A stretch of DNA of 64,000 nt from JAZDRH01 sp047470865. GTDB taxonomy: Bacteria > Pseudomonadota > Gammaproteobacteria > Pseudomonadales > Pseudomonadaceae. This document shows positions 1-10,160 of this stretch, piece after piece. The position numbers were made by a program, and so were the translations under genes. The stretch lies in NCBI RefSeq assembly GCF_047470865.1, contig NZ_JAZDRH010000007.1, positions 1 to 64,000 of the forward strand, written 5' to 3'. Numbering within the stretch: position 1 is the first letter of the stretch; each line of letters begins with the position of its first letter. Below the pieces are notes generated by a model. It ran no database searches and was not told the origin of the DNA. It saw only the letters and a program-made list of their open reading frames with translations.

Positions 1-325
1 TAGTCGTTGGAACCCTCAGCGCGTCAGGCTTATCTCGCTTGATGCGTTTTCTGGGTTTGATACGCAAGTTCAGCTCCAGCTCACAGTAAATGCGGTAAAC
101 GCGCTTATGGTTCCATTTAAAACCTTTGACATTACGCAAGTACAAAAAGCAAAGGCCAAAGCCCCAACGTTTTTTGTTTTCTGTTAAACGCACTAGCCAG
201 TCGGCAATCTGCTCGTTCTCAGCATTGAGCTTGCTTTGATAGTAAAAACAGCTCTCGCTAATACCTAGACAGAGGCAAGCAAGGCGAATGCTGATGGCAT
301 GTTTGATTATCGCCTCTTGCGCCAT
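1..325 (-). CDS. IS3-family transposase OrfB, N-terminal part (partial)
   Basis: An open frame starting at ATG 325 runs off the window start (about 108 codons). It contains the HTH_21-like N-terminal region of IS3 OrfB, for example ISIRLACLCLGISESCFYY and KKRWGFGLCFLYLRNVKGF. The catalytic rve/DDE core would lie to the left of base 1 and is not visible. The frame is also open upstream past 325 into the end of orfA in the -1 frame, consistent with expression as an OrfAB fusion by frameshifting at 352-358. No stop or frameshift is seen in the visible part. Confidence 0.8.
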   Translation of the reverse strand, partial: MAQEAIIKHAISIRLACLCLGISESCFYYQSKLNAENEQIADWLVRLTENKKRWGFGLCFLYLRNVKGFKWNHKRVYRIYCELELNLRIKPRKRIKRDKPDALRVPTT

Positions 326-345
326 CTCCTTGCGCAGGGATGGCT

Positions 346-612
346 TTAGAGCTTTCCCTCAAGAGCTTCCAATCGAATCTCAGCTTTAAGACGCTCTTCG
401 GCATACATTTTTTTGAGCCGACGGTTCTCTTCTTCAAGCCCTTTCATGCGCTTCATGAGCGAAGTGTCCATGCCGCCGTATTTTGAGCGCCACTTGTAGA
501 ACGAAGCTGAGCTAATACCATGCTCACGGCATAGCTCAGGGACTGGAACTCCAGCCTCATTTTGTTTGAGAATTGCCATAATTTGGCTCTCAGTGAATTT
601 TGATTTACGCAT
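346..612 (-). CDS. IS3-family transposase OrfA (helix-turn-helix)
   Basis: This 88-residue protein is the DNA-binding half of an IS3-family transposase and recognises the element ends. The N-terminal part (about residues 5-50) has the helix-turn-helix pattern of this family, with FTESQIMAILKQ followed by ELCREHGISSASFYKW. A charged leucine-rich coiled coil (about 55-85) follows, as expected for OrfA multimerisation. The last codons contain G GGA AAG just before the stop at 346-348, a candidate -1 slippery heptamer allowing fusion to OrfB. Length is normal for the family. Confidence 0.85.
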   Translation of the reverse strand: MRKSKFTESQIMAILKQNEAGVPVPELCREHGISSASFYKWRSKYGGMDTSLMKRMKGLEEENRRLKKMYAEERLKAEIRLEALEGKL

Positions 613-707
613 AGAAAACTCCTTGAGTTTATATTAATGGAATTTTCTACAAATAGCCTCTGTGGTTTTGAGGGGGGATTACAAAACCAGCAGAACCTTT
701 ATCGTAT

Positions 708-1112
708 TTAGTCTTTAAGTGACTCAAAGTCTTTCAAAAGTTTCAATTCTTTTTCCAGCTCAGCCTGAGCTTCTTTTAATTTTCTCTCACGCTTAGCTAT
801 TTTATCCCTTTTCCCGTTGGCTTCAGCGTCAATTAGTTCAGCCTTACGCTGCTTTACTTTTTCTTGTTGTTGATTTACTTTTTCCTGCTGCTCTTTTATT
901 AGCTGATGATCTGTACAATATTTTTTTACATTCTCTAATGCTTTTAATAAACCCTGCTCTTTAAATGCATTACCTTTAGCTTTAGCCATTTCAATCTGCT
1001 GTTCAATTCTTTTTATCTTTTGTTCGCATATTACTTCATCAGCATAACTAAATGACGGTAAAACACAAATTAAACTTAAAAAATAAAAACTATATTTAAA
1101 CATAACAAACAT
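708..1112 (-). CDS. DUF1090 family periplasmic protein
   Basis: A protein of 134 residues with an N-terminal signal peptide (hydrophobic about 8-22, likely cleaved after SYA). The mature part has the DUF1090 (YqjC-like) pattern: a Cys in DEVICEQKIKRIEQQIEMAK, then GNAFKEQGLLKAL and a second Cys in KKYCTDHQL. The rest is an almost entirely charged coiled coil rich in Lys, Glu and Gln. Function of the family is unknown. A second start, MFKYSF, lies three codons in and may be the true one. It lies between the IS and the transferase gene, and nothing suggests co-transcription. Confidence 0.75.
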   Translation of the reverse strand: MFVMFKYSFYFLSLICVLPSFSYADEVICEQKIKRIEQQIEMAKAKGNAFKEQGLLKALENVKKYCTDHQLIKEQQEKVNQQQEKVKQRKAELIDAEANGKRDKIAKRERKLKEAQAELEKELKLLKDFESLKD

Positions 1113-1134
1113 GCCTTATAGATTTAGCTTAGCT

Positions 1135-2547
1135 TTACTGAAATCTCAATAGATATTCTTTTAAATCAAGGTCTATTTTCTTTTCTAAAACAGAGTGTTT
1201 CTTTTCATGATACCCAATAACTTGAGGGTCTAATGTTGATTCTGCTTCAAAAATATTATAGTTATCTATTGTATAGTTTGTAGTAACGCCAATCCAAAAA
1301 GCAAAAAAATCTATAAAATGCCAGCCATCTCTAACTATATTATACTCTTTAGTTTCTTGGTCTGTGCTTGATATAAGAATAAAGGGAACAATATAACTCT
1401 CTCTGAACTGTTCATCTCGATATATCACTAAGGAGCCTGTTAAATCTTCTTTCATGCTCAGTCCATGATCTGATGTATAAATCAGAGAAAATGCTTCCCC
1501 TTTAGTTTCTGCCTTTTTATAGACTTGTTCTACAAACTGATCCATTTTTGATACTGAAGTAAGATAACAGCTCAGCATTTTTTGCTTAGGAATATTATGT
1601 TTTGGCCCTGAATAGTCACTCAGTCGTTCACAGGGATCTTCATGTGAGCCTGTCATATGAATAAATATAACTTTAGGCCCTGTGGCGGATAAAGCTTTAT
1701 CTATCTCACTATATAAAGCAAAGTCACTTTCAAATGTCTTTGTAAAATATATATTTTCAGAAAACTTAGCTATTCTTGCTGCTGTTCTATTGTTAGCACC
1801 TGTAAAACCTTGGCTAGATATCCAAAACGTTTTGTATCCTGCCTGCCGTGCTAAACTGATCGCATTATTTTCTTCTATTACCCTTCCTTTCTCATCTGTT
1901 AAAGCTAATATCCGTGGAACAGACAAGCTTGTATTTACGGCTGGTGAAAAGTAGTTTTTAATATAGCGTTTAGGTACTTTATCAAGAAAAGGGGTTGTTT
2001 TAAAAGGAGATCCATATAAAGACAATGCGTCAGCCCTTACTGACTCGCCGATAATAACAATATAGTTTTCATATTCTGTAGCATTTTTCCCACCAATAAC
2101 CCAGCTTGATTCTTTTAAACTGCTAATGTCTAAAATCTTATATTCTCTATAGAGTTTTTTTATTCCAACAGCTGTAGATACAATAACTGGATCATATCCA
2201 TATTTTTTATCTAGGTAAACTGTAACTAAAGAACTAATTGCTAGAGGTATAAAAAATATAAATATTCTCCCCTTTAATCTAACTTCTTTAAATAAAGGCG
2301 CTATCATGCAAAAAACAAAGATCAGGCTTACTAAAATAGCTAGCACATAAAATATACTTTCTATAGGTAAGCTTGTAATAAATGAAACTGCTTCACGCGT
2401 ATCAGTTTCCAATACAGCTAATAAAATTCCTCTAGATATAACCCCTGAGATTAACGCCACTGGAAAATATAATGCACTTCCACAGATAACAAAAATCAAT
2501 AACCAACGCGTAAACCTAAAGCAAAATAAAGCTATAACAAACCCCAT
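1135..2547 (-). CDS. Alkaline-phosphatase-fold transferase/sulfatase (phosphoethanolamine transferase-like)
   Basis: This 470-residue inner-membrane protein has about four N-terminal hydrophobic segments (roughly residues 10-120) followed by a periplasmic sulfatase-fold domain. Visible active-site elements match the EptA/YbiP group: metal ligand Glu168 in IVIIGESVRADALS, candidate nucleophile Thr206 in NTSLSVPRIL, and the Asp360-His361 pair in TSDHG. HMTGSH also matches the family. By family it would transfer phosphoethanolamine or a related phosphoryl group to a surface glycolipid or glycan, but the acceptor cannot be told. It is shorter than EptA (about 540 residues). A 41-codon hydrophobic ORF lies just upstream. 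Lower G+C than surrounding core genes hints at acquisition. Confidence 0.75.
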   Translation of the reverse strand: MGFVIALFCFRFTRWLLIFVICGSALYFPVALISGVISRGILLAVLETDTREAVSFITSLPIESIFYVLAILVSLIFVFCMIAPLFKEVRLKGRIFIFFIPLAISSLVTVYLDKKYGYDPVIVSTAVGIKKLYREYKILDISSLKESSWVIGGKNATEYENYIVIIGESVRADALSLYGSPFKTTPFLDKVPKRYIKNYFSPAVNTSLSVPRILALTDEKGRVIEENNAISLARQAGYKTFWISSQGFTGANNRTAARIAKFSENIYFTKTFESDFALYSEIDKALSATGPKVIFIHMTGSHEDPCERLSDYSGPKHNIPKQKMLSCYLTSVSKMDQFVEQVYKKAETKGEAFSLIYTSDHGLSMKEDLTGSLVIYRDEQFRESYIVPFILISSTDQETKEYNIVRDGWHFIDFFAFWIGVTTNYTIDNYNIFEAESTLDPQVIGYHEKKHSVLEKKIDLDLKEYLLRFQ

Positions 2548-2552
2548 AGTTA

Positions 2553-2678
2553 CTATGAGATTCCCGATAAAAAAATACTAAAAAACTCTCCACTCAATCC
2601 TAAATTCAAAAGAAATGCTATTACAGCACTTCCTAGCACTATCTTTATTGCTTGCACAAGAAAACCTTTATCTCTCAT
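2553..2678 (-). CDS. Possible 41-residue hydrophobic peptide upstream of the transferase
   Basis: A small open frame (ATG at 2678, TAG at 2553-2555) starts MRDKGFLVQAIKIVLGSAVI and is strongly hydrophobic from residue 7 on. It ends 5 nt before the start of the transferase gene, suggesting translational coupling. It could be a small membrane protein, a leader peptide, or the eroded N-terminus of the adjacent gene. No family recognised. Confidence 0.3.
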   Translation of the reverse strand: MRDKGFLVQAIKIVLGSAVIAFLLNLGLSGEFFSIFLSGIS

Positions 2679-2684
2679 TAAAAT

Positions 2685-4235
2685 TTAATTTGGGTAAGTA
2701 TAAGGTGCATTAATGCCTAATGGTAGATCAAGCCCCCACCAAAGTAATAAAAAACCAATCCATGAAATAAGAAAAACTACAGAATATGGCAGCATTAGCG
2801 AAACCAAGGAGCCTACGCTAGCATTACGTATATATTGCTGCATGTACATCATTACGAGAGGGAAATACAGCATTAACGGACTAATAATATTGGTGGTTGA
2901 ATCACCTACGCGATAGGCTGCCTGCGTCAACTCAGGAGAAATACCGACGCCCATTAACACTGGTACCATGATAGGTGATAATAATGCCCATTTAGCTGAA
3001 GCTGAGCCTATCATTAAATTTACTACAGCAGTTAAAACTATCATACCGATAATGGTAATCTGTGCAGGTAAATTCATACTTTTTAGCAAGTCTGCACCCG
3101 ATAAAGCTACGAGCGTACCTATATTAGAATCATTAAAAGCTTTTACAAACATGGCGCAGAAAAACACCATAATAATATAGCTACTTAAGGCTGACATGCT
3201 TTCACTCATGGCTTGCATAACATCATTGCTAGAGCTAAAAGTGCCTGCGATATACCCATAAACAATACCAGGAATAATAAACAGCACAAAAATAAAGGCA
3301 ACAATAGATTGCATTGCCGCTGCTTTATAACTTGTTAAGAGACCTGTTTCTGCATCTCGAAAAGGTGAAGCCTCTGGCAATAACACTGCAAATAACAACA
3401 CAATGCCAAGTAACATAACCCAGCTTGCTGCTATAAAAGCTTTGCGTTCTTTTGCTGAATATTGACTAAGGTCTGTAGGAGGCTGAACGTCACTATTTAT
3501 GGATACATTCTTAAAACGCGGTTCTACAACTTTTTCTGTAACCCACCAACCTACAAGTACTAGAAAAAAGGTCGAGCCTATACCAAAAAACCAATTGGCT
3601 AACACATTAACTTCATAACTAGGATCATATAACTGAGCTGCTTGCTGTGTGAAGCTTTGTAATAAAGCATCATTACCATTAGGTACTATACTGGCGGCAA
3701 AACCGCCTGAAACACCAGCAAATGCTGCTGCCAAACCTACTACTGGATGGCGTCCAACAGAGTAAAACATCATTGCGCCAATAGGAATAACTAAAACATA
3801 ACCGGCATCACTGGCTACATGACTTAACATACCAACAAAAATAACAATGGGTGTTAATAGCTTGCTAGGCGTCATATTTAGCAGTTTTTTAATGGCTGTA
3901 TTTAAAAAACCTGACCGCTCTGCAACACCAATACCGAGCATTGCAACAATAACGATGCCTAAAGGTCCAAAGCTCATAAAGCTTGGTACCAGAGTAGCAA
4001 AAAAGTTAGCCAGCGAGTCACCTGTTAGTAGGTTCTGGACAACAACAGGCTGGCCTGTTTTAGGTACGAGATAACTAAATTGAAAGCGTGACAATAAAAA
4101 CGAGCTGATCCAGACTAGTATCATTCCATAAAAAAATAACATTGCTGGTGCTGGGAGTTTATTTCCCACACGCTCTATAGCATCTAAAAAACTGGCTAGG
4201 AAGTTTTTTTTCTCTGTAATTTTTGATTCTGACAT
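2685..4235 (-). CDS. AbgT family transporter
   Basis: A 516-residue polytopic membrane protein of the AbgT family. E. coli AbgT takes up p-aminobenzoyl-glutamate, while other members (MtrF, YdaH) export sulfonamide-type antimetabolites. Family features are visible: the N-terminal FLDAIERVGNKLPAPAMLFF, the motif VASDAGYVLVIPIGAMMF, and a late segment GDSTTNIISPLMLYFP. Length matches the family. No abgA/abgB peptidase subunits lie nearby, so the substrate is open. The start MSESKITEKK has no close rival. Confidence 0.9.
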   Translation of the reverse strand: MSESKITEKKNFLASFLDAIERVGNKLPAPAMLFFYGMILVWISSFLLSRFQFSYLVPKTGQPVVVQNLLTGDSLANFFATLVPSFMSFGPLGIVIVAMLGIGVAERSGFLNTAIKKLLNMTPSKLLTPIVIFVGMLSHVASDAGYVLVIPIGAMMFYSVGRHPVVGLAAAFAGVSGGFAASIVPNGNDALLQSFTQQAAQLYDPSYEVNVLANWFFGIGSTFFLVLVGWWVTEKVVEPRFKNVSINSDVQPPTDLSQYSAKERKAFIAASWVMLLGIVLLFAVLLPEASPFRDAETGLLTSYKAAAMQSIVAFIFVLFIIPGIVYGYIAGTFSSSNDVMQAMSESMSALSSYIIMVFFCAMFVKAFNDSNIGTLVALSGADLLKSMNLPAQITIIGMIVLTAVVNLMIGSASAKWALLSPIMVPVLMGVGISPELTQAAYRVGDSTTNIISPLMLYFPLVMMYMQQYIRNASVGSLVSLMLPYSVVFLISWIGFLLLWWGLDLPLGINAPYTYPN

Positions 4236-4343
4236 GGGTCATCCCTGATTATTAATCTGCCTCTAAATTATCATAAATAGGCGCCTAAGGCTTTTTCAGA
4301 TATACATAAATATGCCTGAACTCAAATAATATTGACCACTTTA

Positions 4344-5444
4344 TTAAGCAACCACTGTGTTTAACAGTGCACTATCTTGTCTATGACGTTGTAATGCTAA
4401 TTCAATTAGTTTAGTAATTAAATCACTATAAGACAAACCACTAGCTTCCCATAATTTTGGGTACATGCTGATATTGGTAAAGCCGGGCAAGGTGTTTACT
4501 TCATTAATGATGACTTGTTCATTTTGCGTTAAGAAAATATCTACACGTGCCATGCCCAAACACTCTAGAACCTTATAAGCTTTAATGGCAATGTGCTGAA
4601 TTTTTTCTTGAACTCTTGAGCTAATCGCTGCTGGAATAACTATTTTTGCAGCACCTGAACTAATATACTTAGTTTCATACGCATAAAACTGGTCTGCTAC
4701 TATAATTTCACCACATATACTAGCTTGCGGATAGTCGTTACCTAAAACTGCACACTCAATCTCTCGCCCGACAATAGTTGTTTCTACTAGCACTTTATGA
4801 TCAAACTCAAATGCTAGCTTCATTGCTTTGGCGAATTCTTGTTGATTATCAACTTTACTAACCCCCACTGAGGAACCTAAGTTTGCTGGTTTAATAAAGA
4901 ATGGCAATCCCAGCTCTGTCTTAATTTTTTCAAATGAACAATGGGCATAATCTGAACGCTTTAGTGTAATAAAAGGCGCGATGTTTAGGCCAGCATCACG
5001 CAATAAGCGCTTAGTAATGTCTTTATCCATGCAAATAGCAGAACCTAGAATATGAGTTCCTACAAATGGAATATTTACTGAGCGTAATAAGCCTTGTAGA
5101 GCACCATCTTCGCCAAGATGACCATGCACAATAGGAAAAATAACATCCACATTTTTAAGTTGTGACTGACCAGCGGTTTCCACGCTAATTTGCTGAGCTT
5201 GAGACAACGGCAAAGAGAGTGTTTGGTGAGAATGATTTAATGCAATTAAGCTGGGATCATTTTCATTAAGTAAAAAGTTTGCAGCATCCATTAACTGCCA
5301 TTGGCCTGTTTTATCAACGCCAAATAAGCTAATTTCAAACCGTTTTTTATCAATAGCCTGAATGATATTTTTTGCTGATTGTAAAGAGACTTCATGCTCT
5401 GTCGATTTTCCACCAAACACAATACCAACATGAATCTTTGCCAC
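4344..5444 (-). CDS. ddl: D-alanine--D-alanine ligase
   Basis: A cytoplasmic ATP-grasp enzyme of 366 residues that joins two D-alanines for peptidoglycan synthesis. The N-terminal domain starts KIHVGIVFGGKSTEHEVSL. Next come VIFPIVHGHLGEDGALQG and the ATP-grasp segments LPFFIKPANLGSSVGVSK and the metal-binding INEVNTLPGFTNISMYPKL. Length and order fit the DdlA type. It stands apart from any cell-division/murein cluster and is flanked by AbgT and the recR operon, so it is probably transcribed alone. Whether another ddl exists elsewhere cannot be told from the window. Confidence 0.93.
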   Translation of the reverse strand: MAKIHVGIVFGGKSTEHEVSLQSAKNIIQAIDKKRFEISLFGVDKTGQWQLMDAANFLLNENDPSLIALNHSHQTLSLPLSQAQQISVETAGQSQLKNVDVIFPIVHGHLGEDGALQGLLRSVNIPFVGTHILGSAICMDKDITKRLLRDAGLNIAPFITLKRSDYAHCSFEKIKTELGLPFFIKPANLGSSVGVSKVDNQQEFAKAMKLAFEFDHKVLVETTIVGREIECAVLGNDYPQASICGEIIVADQFYAYETKYISSGAAKIVIPAAISSRVQEKIQHIAIKAYKVLECLGMARVDIFLTQNEQVIINEVNTLPGFTNISMYPKLWEASGLSYSDLITKLIELALQRHRQDSALLNTVVA

Positions 5445-5536
5445 GCTTTAGCTCCCTTCTCTAAAACACCCATAAAGATAGGTTACTGCTACTCCCCACA
5501 AGCTAGCAATTAATTACCTACAACACTCTTTTCAAG

Positions 5537-5568
5537 GATAAAAAAGGCAGCTTCGTTAGGCTGCCTTT
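5537..5568 (-). terminator. Rho-independent terminator after the thioredoxin-like gene
   Basis: Reading the minus strand, AAAGGCAGC, an 8-nt loop and GCTGCCTTT form a 9-bp stem (5543-5568), followed by a T-run. It lies just downstream of the stop at 5586 and ends the dnaX-ybaB-recR-tlpA transcript. Confidence 0.8.
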
Positions 5569-5585
5569 GTGTATTTAACAACACA

Positions 5586-6071
5586 TTAAGGTGCAACTTC
5601 TGTAGCGCCCTTCCAACCTAGTTCTTTCATTTTATTCTCAATACTTGCTTGAGTTTGCTCACCTTCTAATGTAGCCACTAGCATTCCTTTGTTATTTAAA
5701 ATATAAGTCACAGGTAAACGTTCAGCTTTTGGTAAGCGTAAACGATCAGCGGGATCATCTGCTAATACTAAAAACTTAATTCCCATTTCCTCACTGCTTT
5801 TCTCTAACTCAGTGCCCTGTAACTTATCAAAATTAACACCGACTACTAAGACAGCCTTATCAATATTATCGGTTTGCAGTTTATTGAGTTCTGGTATTTC
5901 TTTACGGCAAGGAGCGCACCAAGTTGCCCAGTAGTTAACCACAATCCATCGTTTTACAAACTCATCAACTGAAACATCCTGCCCTAGCTGGTTTTTACCA
6001 AAAGTTAAAGGCTCTGGGTTACACGCAGTTAGAAATACAGCTACAACAATTAAAATTAAGCGCTTAAACAT
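5586..6071 (-). CDS. TlpA-like thioredoxin-fold lipoprotein
   Basis: A predicted lipoprotein of 161 residues with a thioredoxin fold. The N-terminus has a signal peptide ending in the lipobox LTAC (Cys17). The redox motif is in VVNYWATWCAPCRKEIPEL (CAPC, about residues 52-55), and VTYILNNKG supplies the cis-Pro region. Members of this family reduce or resolve periplasmic disulfides, often for cytochrome c maturation or other thiol clients, but no specific client is indicated here. The gene starts 9 nt after recR ends and is followed by a terminator, so it is the last gene of the dnaX operon. Confidence 0.88.
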   Translation of the reverse strand: MFKRLILIVVAVFLTACNPEPLTFGKNQLGQDVSVDEFVKRWIVVNYWATWCAPCRKEIPELNKLQTDNIDKAVLVVGVNFDKLQGTELEKSSEEMGIKFLVLADDPADRLRLPKAERLPVTYILNNKGMLVATLEGEQTQASIENKMKELGWKGATEVAP

Positions 6072-6080
6072 AATAAATCC

Positions 6081-6680
6081 TTATTGGCTAATAGGCCGAC
6101 GCCCAGCAAAAGCATGAGTAAGCGTACCACCATCAACTAACTCAAGCTCGCCACCTAGTGGCATACCATGAGCCAGTCGTGAAACTAAAATGCTTTTATC
6201 ATGTAAAAGCTGAGCTATATAGTGTGCTGTTGCCTCACCTTCTACTGTTGGGTTGGTCGCCAAAATAACTTCTTGTGGCATTACTTCTGTAATCGCATCC
6301 ATTAGTTCAGGAATACCTATTGCCTCAGGCCCTAGACCATCTAACGGTGACAAATGCCCTTTTAGTACAAAATAACGGCCACGATACCCTGTTTGTTCAA
6401 CAGCAAAAACATCCATTGGTCCTTGAACAATGCAGAGCAGACTTGGGTCACGGCGCTGATCAGAACAAATTGAACATAACGGAGACTCACTTAAGGCACG
6501 GCATTTTTCACAATAGCCAACGCCATTCACAGCGACCTCTAGCGCATGCGCCAGCCGTAAAGCGCCTTTTCGATCACGCTCTAATAAATGCAGCGCCATG
6601 CGCTGAGCTGTTTTTTGCCCAACACCTGGCAAAATACGAAAAGAGTCAATTAGTTGACGAATTAAAGGAGTAAAGGACAT
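6081..6680 (-). CDS. recR: Recombination mediator protein RecR
   Basis: A 199-residue protein of the RecFOR pathway that helps load RecA at single-stranded gaps. Seen in order: an N-terminal helix-hairpin-helix (FRILPGVGQKTAQRMALHLL), a four-Cys zinc finger (CEKCRALSESPLCSIC, about residues 57-72), a Toprim domain (LLCIVQGPMDVFAVEQTGYRG cannot be given whole; it begins at LLCIV near residue 82) and the C-terminal GMPLGGELELVDGGTL. Length is exactly typical. It lies in the conserved order dnaX-ybaB-recR, with a hairpin at 6702-6726 between ybaB and recR. Confidence 0.96.
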   Translation of the reverse strand: MSFTPLIRQLIDSFRILPGVGQKTAQRMALHLLERDRKGALRLAHALEVAVNGVGYCEKCRALSESPLCSICSDQRRDPSLLCIVQGPMDVFAVEQTGYRGRYFVLKGHLSPLDGLGPEAIGIPELMDAITEVMPQEVILATNPTVEGEATAHYIAQLLHDKSILVSRLAHGMPLGGELELVDGGTLTHAFAGRRPISQ

Positions 6681-6701
6681 AGCAATCCAATTTCAGCTAA
6701 G

Positions 6702-6726
6702 AAAAAGCCAGCACTATGCTGGCTTT
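6702..6726 (-). terminator. Intra-operon hairpin terminator between ybaB and recR
   Basis: On the minus strand AAAGCCAGC, a 5-nt loop and GCTGGCTTT form a perfect 9-bp stem followed by TTTTTC. It sits 7 nt downstream of the ybaB stop and about 20 nt before the recR start. It could partially terminate transcription, lowering recR and tlpA relative to dnaX and ybaB. Confidence 0.65.
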
Positions 6727-6732
6727 ACTAAA

Positions 6733-7059
6733 TTAGAATGGCATTTTAAAACCTGGTGGCAGTTGCATGCCATCTGTAATCCCTGCCATGCCTTCTTTGG
6801 TATTTTCTTCCACTTTACGTACAGCATCATTTAAGGCAGCTGCAATAAGGTCCTCTAGAATTTCTTTTTCTTCACTCATTAGGCTGTCATCGATGCTCAC
6901 ACGACGCACATCATGGCGTCCTGTCATGACCACGCTCACTAGGCCACCGCCTGCCTGCCCAGTAACCTCTGCATTAGCTAACTCTTCTTGCGCTTTTTGC
7001 ATTTTTTCTTGCATTTGCTGAGCTTGTTTCATAAGTCCAGCCATACCACCTTTAAACAT
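6733..7059 (-). CDS. YbaB/EbfC family nucleoid-associated protein
   Basis: This is a 108-residue dimeric DNA-binding protein found between dnaX and recR in most bacteria. The N-terminal helix is rich in Met and Gln (GGMAGLMKQAQQMQEKMQKA). The core has VTGQAGGGLVSVVMTGRHDV and EEKEILEDLIAAALNDAVRK, and the C-terminus is GMQLPPGFKMPF, all characteristic. Its start is 10 nt after the dnaX stop, so the two are co-transcribed. The role in the cell is general nucleoid binding; the precise function in this organism is not shown by sequence. Confidence 0.94.
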   Translation of the reverse strand: MFKGGMAGLMKQAQQMQEKMQKAQEELANAEVTGQAGGGLVSVVMTGRHDVRRVSIDDSLMSEEKEILEDLIAAALNDAVRKVEENTKEGMAGITDGMQLPPGFKMPF

Positions 7060-7069
7060 AATCTATTCC

Positions 7070-9031
<1,962 letters not shown>

Positions 9032-9148
9032 TGCAACCTATTAATCTGTTAGAAGAATAAAGCCCATGCTAACGGAGCGGAGAAAAAATTGCATTAAAGC
9101 AAAAGGAGAAGTGCAAAAAAATGAGGAAAATTACAGCCTATAAATGGA

Positions 9149-9258
9149 GGAGGCCCTACCAGCCACACCTCGGCACATGATATTCTCACTATGGCTGCTT
9201 CCTTCCGGACCTGACCAGGTTAATGAGTAATCATTGCGAGGGGACCGATAGAGCCTCC
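9149..9258 (-). ncRNA. ffs: Signal recognition particle 4.5S RNA
   Basis: The minus strand has the conserved SRP RNA core GGTCAGGTCCGGAAGGAAGC within a long hairpin. The ends GGAGGC (9253-9258) and GCCTCC (9149-9154) pair to close the stem. Total length is about 110 nt, matching bacterial small SRP RNA. It acts with Ffh in targeting membrane proteins. It lies upstream of dnaX in the same orientation, the usual arrangement. Exact processed ends are estimated. Confidence 0.95.
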
Positions 9259-9360
9259 ATAACAAACCACTTTAGAAGTGGTGGCGCTATTGTACTGAGT
9301 TCCCCAATAGTTACAACCATTTCAGAAAAATTTTCTCTAAATTTAATGATTTAGGTCGCA

Positions 9361-10020
9361 CTAACGCACCTTCTTTAACCAGTAAATATGTTCCTCTAAG
9401 CGATGCAAACCACGCTCTTGAAATTTTTTTTCATATTTTAAAATATCGCGCACATCTAATAAGCGGTAATCACAATGTACTGCAAAAAACGCATCAATCA
9501 TGGTTTGGTCAATTGCAAAAGGAGGTCCTGTCATCTGCTCTTGTAGATAGTCAACAACTAACAGCAAACCTTGGCATTGAGCAGGAAGGATTGAGCACAG
9601 ATGTTGTGCATATTGCTGACGCAACGCATCTGACCACGAAACTAATGCTGCTCGATCATAGAAACCTGAACACTGGGTGAGCATCTCTTTGCTCAGTTGA
9701 AAAAAATCACCACAGTAAATAGTAATATTATCACTTATATAAACTGTAAAAGCGCCTTGAGTTTGGCAAAGGTACGCCAAGTTATTTTCTGCAAAGAACG
9801 CTTGTACCGCGCTTTCCACAAGCTCGACACCCACCACATTAAAGCCCTGCTCAACAAACCACAGCAAATCTAATGTCTTACCACATAAAGGGACAAATAC
9901 AGTATCACCTGCCTGCAGCTGTGTACGATGCCAATGTTTAAGCAAATTAGGATTGGTTTTATGGATATGGAAGCCTATTTCATTGCGCTCCCAGCGCTCA
10001 CGCCAAAATTCTGCCTGCAT
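9361..10020 (-). CDS. tpm: Thiopurine S-methyltransferase
   Basis: This 219-residue SAM-dependent methyltransferase is of the TPMT family, which in pseudomonads methylates thiopurines and also selenium and tellurium oxyanions. The N-terminus AEFWRERWERNEIGFH is diagnostic. VFVPLCGKTLDLLWFVEQG forms the SAM-binding glycine region, with VVGVELVESAV following and FYDRAALVSW later. Length fits the family (about 218). It is an isolated gene divergent from the ComEA-like gene and separated from the 4.5S RNA by about 100 nt. Confidence 0.92.
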   Translation of the reverse strand: MQAEFWRERWERNEIGFHIHKTNPNLLKHWHRTQLQAGDTVFVPLCGKTLDLLWFVEQGFNVVGVELVESAVQAFFAENNLAYLCQTQGAFTVYISDNITIYCGDFFQLSKEMLTQCSGFYDRAALVSWSDALRQQYAQHLCSILPAQCQGLLLVVDYLQEQMTGPPFAIDQTMIDAFFAVHCDYRLLDVRDILKYEKKFQERGLHRLEEHIYWLKKVR

Positions 10021-10160
10021 AAAAACTCTCTTATTGTTGTTGGGATTAAGGGGCTTTTCGTTCCTTTAATCAATCACCCATCTGCAATTGACTATCATTT
10101 TATTTCCACTATGTTCAACTTTTCCCTTAGCACATGTTTTCACTCTAAGAGGTACAGCTT

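Larger units (their letters stand above)
1..683 (-). mobile_element. IS3-family insertion sequence, cut by window start
   Basis: The minus strand carries an orfA/orfB pair typical of IS3-family elements, running off the left edge of the window. Upstream of orfA the minus strand begins TGTAATCCCCCCTC at position 683, resembling an IS3-type terminal inverted repeat that starts with TG. The other end, the DDE catalytic residues and the second repeat are outside the window, so completeness cannot be judged. The neighbour at 708 appears intact, so no interrupted gene is seen at this end. Confidence 0.75.

Noticed and set aside
1682..1954. 90-codon plus-strand frame inside the transferase gene
   Set aside because: It is a shadow of the transferase on the opposite strand and has no family signature or RBS.
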